This document shows, piece by piece, positions 18,866-26,114 of a stretch of DNA of 64,000 nucleotides. Numbering within the stretch: the first letter of the stretch is position 1; each line of letters begins with the position of its first letter. The notes beneath the pieces were generated by a model. That model saw only the letters and a program-made list of their open reading frames with translations. It made no database searches and was not told where the DNA came from. The translations under genes were made by a program, and so were the position numbers. This DNA comes from Alkaliphilus hydrothermalis (GTDB lineage: Bacteria; Bacillota; Clostridia; Peptostreptococcales; Natronincolaceae): positions 83,307-147,306 of the forward strand of contig NZ_JAFBEE010000006.1 in NCBI RefSeq assembly GCF_016908555.1, written 5' to 3'.

Positions 18866-18940
18866 AAGGGGCAAACTACTTGAAAGGTTAGGACCCAAAG
18901 CTAGGAATCTAAGGTATGATGATATGATGGTCCAGCTACC
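18866..18940 (+). promoter_or_regulatory. Cyclic-di-GMP-I (GEMM) riboswitch candidate
   Basis: The order of conserved blocks fits GEMM-I: GGGGCAAAC, a short stem closed by a GAAA tetraloop (CTTGAAAGG), GGACCCAAAGC (consensus GGACGCAAAGC), and CTAAG as half of the tetraloop receptor. The G before CAAAC that contacts the ligand is kept. The 3' part (GGTCCAGCTACC) departs from consensus, and the P2 stem is weak. AGCTAGGA and TCCAGCT can form the second arm. A terminator overlaps the 3' end. Downstream are an LPXTG protein and a sortase, the kind of surface target that c-di-GMP controls in Clostridia. Confidence 0.7.
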
Positions 18941-18965
18941 ACGTTGAATTGTGGTGGTCTTTTTT
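18936..18965 (+). terminator. Riboswitch expression-platform terminator
   Basis: TACCAC / GTGGTG(G) stem with an eight-base loop, then CTTTTTT. Its 5' arm shares bases with the 3' end of the riboswitch candidate, so ligand binding could decide whether it forms. Confidence 0.75.
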
Positions 18966-19020
18966 AATTACAAAAGCATATGAATATAAATGATGTAAAA
19001 AAATGAAAGGAGTGAAGGAT

Positions 19021-19986
19021 TTGAACTTTAAAAAAACTACAGCCCTAGTCCTTATCATGATTTTAACAATCGGAGCAGGTTGGGTCAACTTCGTAAATGC
19101 CGAAGCACCTCAAGTCTATAATGGGAATGATCCAACCATACTAGAGTTACTTACACCTCAAGAGCCAGAACAGCCAGAGGAACCACCAGAAGAACCACCA
19201 GAAGAACCACCAGAACCAGAGGAACCAGAGGAACCAGAAGAACCAGAAGAGCCTGAAGCTCCAGCAAGGAATCTATTTAACTTGACCTCAATGTGTTGGG
19301 AAAGTGAGACGGAGCACAAATATAGAGTGACAAATAATAGTGGAGAAGAAATCTACTATACATGGAAAACAGCAGGTGGAGGACCAAGTGGAAGTGGAAC
19401 AGTAGCCGCCAATACAGTGGAATATTTCTACGGGGCAGGGGGAACAGTGAAGCTATACATCCATTGGAATGAAGAAATTCTCCATGAGTATGTAAAGGCA
19501 ACAAATAATAAAAAATGCTATGTACCGGAACCACCAGAGGAACCAGAAGAACCAGAGGAACCAGAGGAACCAGAAGAGCCAGAGGAACCAGAGGAGCCAG
19601 AAGAGCCAGAAGAACCAGAGGAACCAGAAACTCCTGAGGAACCAGAAGCTCCAGAGGAACCGACACCACAACCTGAACCTCCAATAATCGTAATAGAGGA
19701 TGACCCATTACCCCAAGGTCTAGCTGTGGAGAATCCAGAACCATCTACGCCTCATCCTTCAATTGTGCCATTGAAATTAGAGGATATAAAAGAAGATCCA
19801 ACGGAGGAGGAGCAGGATAGTGGGGATGCTTGTATAGTAGAAGAGGTTGATGAAATTATCTTGGAGGAAGAAGCACCTCAAGGACCAGTAAAGTTACCTA
19901 AAACCGGTGAGCTCCCTCCATATATCTTCTATGGGGTGGGAGGAATGATTTCAGCAATTGGAATTAAACTCAGAAAAAAATCATAG
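19021..19986 (+). CDS. LPXTG surface protein with Pro-Glu repeats
   Basis: A 321-residue secreted protein. TTG 19021 is chosen because AAAGGAG lies eight bases upstream; the in-frame ATG 19003 overlaps that site. A signal peptide (residues 4-25, ending VNAEA) is followed by Pro-Glu-Glu repeats, then an 80-residue globular domain with two cysteines (NLTSMCWES ... NNKKCYVPE). A long PEEPEEP stretch and an acidic segment follow, then LPKTG at 292-296 with a hydrophobic helix and RKK tail. The PE-rich stalks would hold the domain away from the wall. The gene lies under the GEMM element and before the sortase. Confidence 0.88.
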   Translation: MNFKKTTALVLIMILTIGAGWVNFVNAEAPQVYNGNDPTILELLTPQEPEQPEEPPEEPPEEPPEPEEPEEPEEPEEPEAPARNLFNLTSMCWESETEHKYRVTNNSGEEIYYTWKTAGGGPSGSGTVAANTVEYFYGAGGTVKLYIHWNEEILHEYVKATNNKKCYVPEPPEEPEEPEEPEEPEEPEEPEEPEEPEEPEEPETPEEPEAPEEPTPQPEPPIIVIEDDPLPQGLAVENPEPSTPHPSIVPLKLEDIKEDPTEEEQDSGDACIVEEVDEIILEEEAPQGPVKLPKTGELPPYIFYGVGGMISAIGIKLRKKS

Positions 19987-19993
19987 AAATGAA

Positions 19994-20030
19994 AAGGGGC
20001 TGAGGGATAGAAAACTCAGCTCTATTTTTA
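19994..20030 (+). terminator. Terminator after the LPXTG gene
   Basis: GGGCTGAG / CTCAGCTC stem followed by TATTTTT. It separates the LPXTG gene from the sortase, so the sortase may have lower or separate transcription. Confidence 0.75.
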
Positions 20031-20041
20031 TAACGTATAAG

Positions 20042-20094
20042 AAGGAAGACTTTGCTATAACGAATAGGAAGGTTCTACATTAAATAAATATAAA
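20042..20094. repeat. Dispersed repeat pair, copy 2
   Basis: Motif B (20042-20054) and motif A (20065-20094) of the repeat described at 1072-1167, here in the opposite order. It lies after the LPXTG gene terminator. Confidence 0.5.
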
Positions 20095-20146
20095 CCAGCG
20101 GGGGAAAGAATGAGAAAATGGAGTCAAGAATATGATGAAGAGGTAG

Positions 20147-20944
20147 GTGATGGGGTTGAAAAAAATTTCTTTTGTACTGATTTTATTGGGTGTCGTTATT
20201 GCCATGTATCCTTTTTTAGAATCAGGATATACATGGTATTGGCAACAGAAAATAATGAGGGAGTACGAAAGTCAACAGGAGATAAGAAGAGTTCAAGATA
20301 AGATGAAGGATAGAATAGAAGAAAATCTACAGGAAAATACTATAGAATTCCAAGAATACCATGACCTACAAGAAATATTTCAGGAAGAAACAAGCCAAGG
20401 ATTACAAGAATTATATGTATCGCGGGAGGCTAATAGTCAGGAATCCAGTACTAGCGTAGAAAAGAATCGTCAGACAGAAATTGAACAAGAAACAGGGCCT
20501 TCCCCACAGACTGAAAAAAAATCTAATAATAACAAAACACATGTGATAGGAATACTAAAAATTAGTAAAATAAATCTTAACTTACCAATATTGCAGGGAG
20601 CCACTGAGAAGAATCTGAAAATAGGTGCTGCAGTAGTCAGGGGGACAACACCCTTGGGAGACATAGGAAATACAGCCCTTGCAGGCCATCGCAGCCATAC
20701 TTATGGTCGATTTTTTAATCGACTAGACGAATTGGAGGTTGGAGACCAGATCTTAATAGAAAAAGAGGGTGAAATCTATCAATATAAGATTTATAAAAAA
20801 CACATTGTAATTCCAGAAGATGTAACGGTGTTAAATCGAAATAATAAAGACCAAATCCTTACATTGGTTACCTGCCACCCGTTGTATACATCAACCCACA
20901 GACTGATTATTCATGCAGTTTATAAGAAAAAGGACAAGTATTAG
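20147..20944 (+). CDS. Class D-like sortase
   Basis: A 265-residue membrane-anchored transpeptidase. An N-terminal membrane segment (about residues 7-25) is followed by an unusually long Glu/Gln-rich helical linker (35-130). The sortase barrel then has GHRSHTYGRFF (His181), TLVTCHPL (Cys243) and HRLIIHA (Arg252), a complete catalytic triad. The pattern VVRGTTPLGDIGNTALAGHR fits class D. It should cleave LPKTG in the preceding gene product and join it to peptidoglycan. GTG 20147 and ATG 20150 are both possible starts, after AGAGGT. Confidence 0.9.
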   Translation: MMGLKKISFVLILLGVVIAMYPFLESGYTWYWQQKIMREYESQQEIRRVQDKMKDRIEENLQENTIEFQEYHDLQEIFQEETSQGLQELYVSREANSQESSTSVEKNRQTEIEQETGPSPQTEKKSNNNKTHVIGILKISKINLNLPILQGATEKNLKIGAAVVRGTTPLGDIGNTALAGHRSHTYGRFFNRLDELEVGDQILIEKEGEIYQYKIYKKHIVIPEDVTVLNRNNKDQILTLVTCHPLYTSTHRLIIHAVYKKKDKY

Positions 20945-20986
20945 TAATATATAGAAGTATGATATAATAGAATAAAAAATTATGAA

Positions 20987-21012
20987 AACTCAGCATACTT
21001 GTATGATGAGTT
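20987..21012 (+). other. Hairpin upstream of purR
   Basis: AACTCAGCATAC and GTATGATGAGTT form a 12-bp stem with one mismatch and a two-base gap. No T-run follows directly. It could be a weak terminator for the sortase gene or a leader structure for purR. Confidence 0.5.
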
Positions 21013-21126
21013 AGCACACAACAGTGTTTTTCTTGAAATTGGTAATGAAAAAGAATAAAATGAGTTATAGGATAAAGCATAAAGAGAAGATACTAAACTT
21101 TAAAAATAAAGGTACGGAGGAAGTAT

Positions 21127-21945
21127 ATGAGCAAACTAAAGAGGAATGAAAGAATTGCAGCTATGGTGAAGATACTCAGTGACCAGCCTAATAGGATATT
21201 CACTCTCAATTTTTTCACAGAAAAATTCAATTCAGCTAAATCAACTATTAGTGAGGATATAGTAATTGTTAAACAGACAATGGAGAAAATGGAACTGGGA
21301 AAAATCGAGACCTTTTCTGGAGCCGCAGGGGGGGTGAAGTTTATTCCCAAAACATCCAAGGAGCAAAATAAAGAGATATTAGAAATGATTGCAGCAAAAC
21401 TAAGTGAAGGGGATCGGATTTTACCTGGGGGCTTTTTATATATGACAGATATCATTTACTCCCCCCATATCATTCATCGAATAGGTGAAGTATTTGCCAG
21501 TCAGTTTGATTACAAAAACGTAGATTACGTCATCACTGTAGAGACGAAGGGGATTCCCTTAGCCTTAATGGTGGCCAAGGCCATGAATTTACCCTTGGTG
21601 ATTCTAAGAAGGGATAACAAGGTAACTGAGGGTTCAACCGTGAGTATTAACTACGTATCGGGCTCCAGTGGCAAAATTCAACGAATGTCCTTATCGAGAA
21701 GGGCTATTAAACCAGGCTCAAGGGTAATCATCGTAGATGACTTCATGAAGGCTGGAGGAACTGCTAGGGGAATGATGGACATGATGAAGGAATTTGATGC
21801 CCATGTAGAGGGGGTAGCAGTACTCATCGCCACAAAAGAACCCGATAAAAAATTAATTAGTGATTATACATCACTGTTAATACTTGAGGACGTAAAGGAA
21901 ACAGACCAAGTGGTAAAAATTTATCCCGATCCAAATTTAACCTAA
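21127..21945 (+). CDS. purR: Pur operon repressor PurR
   Basis: A 272-residue repressor of purine synthesis genes. Residues 1-75 form a winged helix-turn-helix (RNERIAAMVKILSDQPNRIF). The rest is a phosphoribosyltransferase-like domain with the PRPP-binding motif VIIVDDFMKAGGTARG near residue 200. In Bacillus, PRPP lowers DNA binding, so purine supply sets repression. It precedes spoVG as in Bacillus, but the yabJ gene usually between them is missing. Start ATG follows ACGGAGGAAG. Confidence 0.94.
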   Translation: MSKLKRNERIAAMVKILSDQPNRIFTLNFFTEKFNSAKSTISEDIVIVKQTMEKMELGKIETFSGAAGGVKFIPKTSKEQNKEILEMIAAKLSEGDRILPGGFLYMTDIIYSPHIIHRIGEVFASQFDYKNVDYVITVETKGIPLALMVAKAMNLPLVILRRDNKVTEGSTVSINYVSGSSGKIQRMSLSRRAIKPGSRVIIVDDFMKAGGTARGMMDMMKEFDAHVEGVAVLIATKEPDKKLISDYTSLLILEDVKETDQVVKIYPDPNLT

Positions 21946-22013
21946 GTAAATTCCATCAATACTACAAAATTGTCATGAAAACAAAAAAATTCTGAAAACT
22001 TAAAAAAACAAGA

Positions 22014-22038
22014 AGGAAATCTTTAATTTTTGGAGAAT
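22014..22038 (+). promoter_or_regulatory. Sigma-H-type promoter of spoVG
   Basis: AGGAAAT at 22014-22020 and GAAT at 22035-22038 are separated by 14 bases, the same layout I recall for the sigma-H spoVG promoter of Bacillus (AGGA..T, then GAAT). Confidence 0.7.
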
Positions 22039-22102
22039 ATTGACCATTATAATCATATTTGCATTTTTGTAGTATGACAGATGGAAGGTGGTGAAGGACA
22101 AA

Positions 22103-22384
22103 ATGCAAGTGACAGATGTTAGAATTAGAAAAGTAGCCGCAGAAGGCAAAATGAAGGCAATTGTTTCTGTTACATTCGACGAGGAATTTGTTGTACATGA
22201 TATTAAAATCATTGAAGGACAAAATGGATTATTCATTGCCATGCCAAGTCGTAAAATGGGTGAAGGTGACTTCAGAGATATCGCTCATCCAATTAATTCA
22301 GTAACAAGAACAAAGATTCAAGATGCGATCTTTAGCGAGTACGAAAGAATGAGTGATGAGCTAGAGGAAGCTATAGGGGAATAG
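22103..22384 (+). CDS. spoVG: Septation regulator SpoVG
   Basis: A 93-residue conserved protein beginning MQVTDVRIRKV, with PSRKMGEGDFRDIAHPINS in the middle. In other Firmicutes it affects septation at sporulation and binds DNA or RNA. ATG 22103 is the family's usual start and has GAAGG five bases upstream; an in-frame GTG 15 bases earlier is less likely. A sigma-H promoter candidate lies 65 bases upstream and a strong terminator follows, so it is a single-gene unit. Confidence 0.96.
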   Translation: MQVTDVRIRKVAAEGKMKAIVSVTFDEEFVVHDIKIIEGQNGLFIAMPSRKMGEGDFRDIAHPINSVTRTKIQDAIFSEYERMSDELEEAIGE

Positions 22385-22386
22385 TA

Positions 22387-22426
22387 AACAAAAAGGGGGG
22401 GGCCAAAAAGGTCCTCTTTTTGTTTT
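22387..22426 (+). terminator. Terminator after spoVG
   Basis: ACAAAAAG-GGG-GGCC / GGTCCTCTTTTTGT around an AAAAA loop; the T-rich arm forms the tail. Confidence 0.85.
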
Positions 22427-22544
22427 AAAATAGGGTTTTCTAATGGGCAAAAATATAATAAACTATTAAAGGGATTAAAAGTACAACAATGAAATAAAAT
22501 AGAGTATAGCGTTTTGTCGAAAATATAGAAATTGAGGTGAAGGG

Positions 22545-23915
22545 ATGAAACTTAAAGCAATTATATTAGCAGCAGGAGAAGGTAAGCGGATGAAATCTAG
22601 TTTACCAAAGGTTCTACATAAAGTATGCGGACAATCAATGCTGGAGCACGTAGTTGAGTCAGCAGAAGCATCGAAGGTAGAAGAATGTATTGTTGTTGTG
22701 GGACATGGAGCAGAGGAGGTTAAAAAAAGCCTTCCAGAGCATGTTAAAACAGTACTACAGGCAGAACAACTGGGGACAGGGCATGCGGTAATGATGGCTT
22801 ATGACCATATAGATGAAGATGGTCTTGTGTTAGTTTTATGTGGAGATGGTCCATTAATTACGGATGAGACCCTAAATCAGCTTATGGAGTACCATACCTC
22901 AGGAAATTTTAGTGCTACTGTACTGACAACAGATTTGACAAATCCCTTTGGTTATGGAAGAATAGTTCGTGATGGAGATTTTCAGCTAGATAAAATTGTT
23001 GAAGAAAAAGACGCTTCGACAGAAGAAAAAGCCCTTCAAGAAGTTAATTCCGGTATTTATTGTTTTGGGGCGGGGGCATTAAGAAAAGCTTTACCCCTAT
23101 TAAAAAACGAAAATGCCCAGAAGGAATATTATTTAACGGATGTTTTATCCTTAATTAAAAAAGATGGTGAAAAAGTAGGGGTATACAAGACAACTGACTA
23201 TAGAGAAATTATGGCAGTAAATGATCGCATTCAATTGGCAGAAGTAGAAGAGCTAATGAGAAAGAGAGTTAACCGTAAGCATATGGTGGAGGGAGTAACG
23301 ATTATTGCTCCTAACAATAGCTATATTGGGAAAAAGGTTAAAATCGGTAAAGATACGATTATCGAGCCAGGAGCAATGATTAAAGGGAACACGATAATAG
23401 GTGAAGGATGTACCATTGGAGCGAATAGCAATATTGATAACTGTATTATTGGTAATAACGTAGTGATTCAAAGCTCTACCCTTGTAGATAGTAGTGTAGA
23501 TGATTATACGACAGTTGGTCCATATGCTTATCTACGTCTAAAAAGTGAAGTAGGTAAGCACTGTAAGATTGGGGATTTCGTGGAGTTAAAGAATACCCAA
23601 TTTGGCGACTACTCCAAGGCATCTCACCTAGCTTATATAGGGGATGCAGAGGTTGGCAAGCATGTAAATATAGGTTGTGGTGTCGTGTTTGTAAATTATG
23701 ATGGCAAGAAAAAGCATAAAAGTATTGTTGAGGATTTTGCCTTTGTGGGTAGCAATGCAAACTTAATCGCTCCAGTAATTGTTAGAAAAAATGGATATGT
23801 GGCCAGTGGCTCTACCATTACAAAGGAAGTTCCAGAGGGTGCATTAGCTGTAAGCAGAAGTAAGCAAGAAAACAAAGAAGGTTGGGTAGCCCGAAAAGGG
23901 ATGCTAAAAGAATAA
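22545..23915 (+). CDS. glmU: Bifunctional UDP-GlcNAc pyrophosphorylase / GlcN-1-P acetyltransferase
   Basis: A 456-residue cytoplasmic enzyme making UDP-N-acetylglucosamine for peptidoglycan. The N-terminal uridylyltransferase domain opens LAAGEGKRMKSSLPKVLHKV; LGTGHAVMMA and CGDGPLI bind nucleotide. From about residue 250 come left-handed beta-helix hexapeptides (IGEGCTIGANSNI, IGDFVELKN, CGVVFVNYDG), the acetyltransferase domain. Length and order are normal. The prs gene follows 34 bases later, as in Bacillus. Confidence 0.97.
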   Translation: MKLKAIILAAGEGKRMKSSLPKVLHKVCGQSMLEHVVESAEASKVEECIVVVGHGAEEVKKSLPEHVKTVLQAEQLGTGHAVMMAYDHIDEDGLVLVLCGDGPLITDETLNQLMEYHTSGNFSATVLTTDLTNPFGYGRIVRDGDFQLDKIVEEKDASTEEKALQEVNSGIYCFGAGALRKALPLLKNENAQKEYYLTDVLSLIKKDGEKVGVYKTTDYREIMAVNDRIQLAEVEELMRKRVNRKHMVEGVTIIAPNNSYIGKKVKIGKDTIIEPGAMIKGNTIIGEGCTIGANSNIDNCIIGNNVVIQSSTLVDSSVDDYTTVGPYAYLRLKSEVGKHCKIGDFVELKNTQFGDYSKASHLAYIGDAEVGKHVNIGCGVVFVNYDGKKKHKSIVEDFAFVGSNANLIAPVIVRKNGYVASGSTITKEVPEGALAVSRSKQENKEGWVARKGMLKE

Positions 23916-23949
23916 GCCAAAGAAAATTTGTAAAAAAACGAGGAGGATA

Positions 23950-24900
23950 ATGATGAATACCAGTGGAAGTGAGATAAAAATATTTTCTGGGAATGCCAAC
24001 AAAACTTTAGCAAAGGAAATTGCTAAAGCGATTGGAGTACCATTAGGAAATGCTGAGGTAGCAACCTTTAGTGATGGAGAAATAGCCGTAAACATTAGTG
24101 AAACAGTAAGAGGTACGGACGTTTTCGTTGTACAACCAACTTGTCCTCCAGTAAATGACCATCTAATGGAGCTATTAATCTTAATTGATGCCTTCAAAAG
24201 AGCTTCGGCAGGAAGAATCACTGCTGTACTTCCTTACTATGGCTATGCAAGACAAGATCGTAAGGCAAAGGCAAGAGACCCAATCACAGCTAAATTAGTT
24301 GCAGACTTATTAACTACTGCAGGAGCTGATAGAATTTTAACTATGGATTTACATGCTTCTCAGATTCAAGGATATTTTAATATTCCAGTGGATCATTTAT
24401 TAGGAGTACCTATTTTAGCCCAGTACTTTCTACAAAAAAATGTACAAGACCTAGTAGTTGTTTCGCCTGACCTGGGAAGTGTTACTAGAGCTAGAAATTT
24501 TGCAAATCATTTAGATGCGCCTATCGCCATCATTGATAAGAGAAGACCAAAGGCAAACGTTTCTGAAATTATGAATATCATTGGAGAAGTTGATGGTAAA
24601 AATGTAATTCTAATTGATGATATGATTGATACTGCAGGTACCATTGCTCAAGCAGCCAATGCTCTAAAAGAGTTTGGTGCAAAGGATGTATATGCATGTT
24701 GTACCCATCCAGTACTATCTGGGCCAGCGGTGGAACGAATTCAAAATTCTGCAATTAAGGAATTAATTATCACAAACACAATTCCACTTCCAGAGGAAAA
24801 GCAAATAGATAAGATTAAAACCATGTCTGTTGCACCAGTATTTGGTGAAGCAATCTTAAGAATCTATAAAAATATTTCTGTTAGCAAAATTTTTGATTAA
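23950..24900 (+). CDS. prs: Ribose-phosphate pyrophosphokinase
   Basis: A 316-residue enzyme that makes PRPP from ribose 5-phosphate and ATP, the precursor of nucleotides, histidine and tryptophan. Motifs: FSDGEIAVNISETVRG, DLHASQIQGYF, the flexible-loop DKRRPK and the PRPP loop VILIDDMIDTAGTIAQA. It starts at ATG after AGGAGG; the very next codon is also ATG. It is cotranscribed with glmU. The ctc gene that follows prs in Bacillus is absent here. Confidence 0.97.
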   Translation: MMNTSGSEIKIFSGNANKTLAKEIAKAIGVPLGNAEVATFSDGEIAVNISETVRGTDVFVVQPTCPPVNDHLMELLILIDAFKRASAGRITAVLPYYGYARQDRKAKARDPITAKLVADLLTTAGADRILTMDLHASQIQGYFNIPVDHLLGVPILAQYFLQKNVQDLVVVSPDLGSVTRARNFANHLDAPIAIIDKRRPKANVSEIMNIIGEVDGKNVILIDDMIDTAGTIAQAANALKEFGAKDVYACCTHPVLSGPAVERIQNSAIKELIITNTIPLPEEKQIDKIKTMSVAPVFGEAILRIYKNISVSKIFD

Positions 24901-25034
24901 GAAGTAACCAAAGCTATTGACTTAAAGCCCTCACATTCAGCCTTCAGGACAACAATCGTTTTGAAGCTAGAAAGAATATGGGGGTTTTTCGTCACCACAT
25001 TTTAGGATATTTTACCAAAGAAGAGGTGAAGAGG

Positions 25035-25592
25035 ATGTACATAATCGTTGGTCTGGGGAATCCAGGAAAAAAATACGAAAACACTAGACATAATGTTGGT
25101 TTCCATGCCGTAGACCGGTTAGCCATAAATCATGGAATACAGGTGACTAAGTTAAAACATAAGGCTCTCATCGGTGAAGGTAGAATTGGGAATGAAAAGG
25201 TTGTGTTGGTAAAACCCCAGACATTTATGAACCTAAGTGGACAAAGTGTTATGGAAATCCTTAAATTTTACAAGGCAGACCTAGAGAAAATGGTTGTCCT
25301 TTATGATGATATTGATGTAAAGGTAGGGGCCTTAAGAATACGGGAAAAAGGCAGTTCTGGCAGTCATAATGGTATGAAAAATATCATTTACCTTCTACAA
25401 AAAGATAACTTCCCAAGGATTAGAATTGGGGTGGGTAAACCTCAGTTTGGAGATTTAGCAGACTATGTATTAGGACGTTTTTCATCGGAAGAAATTCCGT
25501 TAATCAATGAAGCCATCGAAAGGTCAGTTCTTGCGGTGGAGGCAATTCTAAAGGATGATATTCAACTAGCAATGAATAAGTATAACGGATAA
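25035..25592 (+). CDS. pth: Peptidyl-tRNA hydrolase
   Basis: A 185-residue enzyme that frees tRNA from stalled peptidyl-tRNA. MYIIVGLGNPGKKYENTRHNVGF at the N-terminus includes the catalytic asparagine and histidine; KPQTFMNLSGQSV and YDDIDVKVGALRIREKGSSGSHNGMKN are family motifs. The frame is open from ATG 24978, but ATG 25035 gives the normal family N-terminus and has GAAGAGG before it, so I choose it. It belongs to the prs-pth-mfd run. Confidence 0.96.
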   Translation: MYIIVGLGNPGKKYENTRHNVGFHAVDRLAINHGIQVTKLKHKALIGEGRIGNEKVVLVKPQTFMNLSGQSVMEILKFYKADLEKMVVLYDDIDVKVGALRIREKGSSGSHNGMKNIIYLLQKDNFPRIRIGVGKPQFGDLADYVLGRFSSEEIPLINEAIERSVLAVEAILKDDIQLAMNKYNG

Positions 25593-25625
25593 GGTTAATT
25601 ATATAGAGAAAAAAGGAGTTACTAA

Positions 25626-26006
25626 ATGTTTATATTCTCTGGTATAATTGCTGCTGCTTTTGCTTATTTATGTAATAAAGTGATTTTAAAAAGATTTGGG
25701 AGCAATAGCTTGGTTGCCTTTGTTCCCTTTATAGAAGAATTTTCCAAGTCTATTGCAGCCGTTTTGATGTCCACCCATATAGTAGGTACCCACTTTGTTT
25801 TTGGGTGTATAGAAGGGATTTATGATATAGTTACCTCATCTAAAAAGATTGGAAATCTGGCTGCTTTAGCCAGTGTTGTGAGTCATAGTTTCTTTGGGCT
25901 CATTACCTACATTACCTTTGGGAAAAGTGACTCCATCTTGATTGCTGTATTGGTGGCATGGGTATTTCATAGTGCTTGGAATTGGTACATTACCAAATAT
26001 CTTTAG
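25626..26006 (+). CDS. Small PrsW-like membrane protein
   Basis: A 126-residue protein, almost all membrane helix. Four polar motifs sit inside helices in the order of PrsW glutamic-type intramembrane proteases: EEFSK (Glu37, Glu38, Lys41), FGCIEG (Glu63), SHSFFG (His87) and FHSAWN (His115). PrsW cleaves anti-sigma factors in Bacillus, and this protein is much shorter than that family usually is, so it may be a minimal member. It starts at ATG after AAAGGAG. It sits where Bacillus has fin (yabK), between pth and mfd. The protease role is inferred. Confidence 0.6.
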   Translation: MFIFSGIIAAAFAYLCNKVILKRFGSNSLVAFVPFIEEFSKSIAAVLMSTHIVGTHFVFGCIEGIYDIVTSSKKIGNLAALASVVSHSFFGLITYITFGKSDSILIAVLVAWVFHSAWNWYITKYL

Positions 26007-26033
26007 GATAAAACAGAATAGATTAAAACCAGC

Positions 26034-26054
26034 CCGGAGGAAAAAACCGGGCTA
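26034..26054 (+). other. Stem-loop upstream of mfd
   Basis: AGCCCGG and CCGGGCT form a seven-bp GC-rich stem around a nine-base A-rich loop. No T-run follows, so a full terminator is unlikely. Confidence 0.5.
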
Positions 26055-26114
26055 AAGACGTTGCTTAAAGGGAAGCTCATAAATGATAAAATAACGCAAG
26101 AGGGTGGTGATCAA

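Noticed and set aside
19500..19690. Repeat array that could be mistaken for a CRISPR or tandem array
   Set aside because: The units are nine-base coding repeats for Pro-Glu, with no spacers.
19277..19744. 155-codon minus-strand frame
   Set aside because: It exists only because the Pro-Glu repeats of the LPXTG gene read as Leu/Val/Pro repeats on the other strand.
20110..20301. Short frame starting just after a GGGGGAAAG site
   Set aside because: It overlaps the sortase gene in another frame, and its predicted protein looks like a shadow of that gene. The ribosome-site match alone is not enough.
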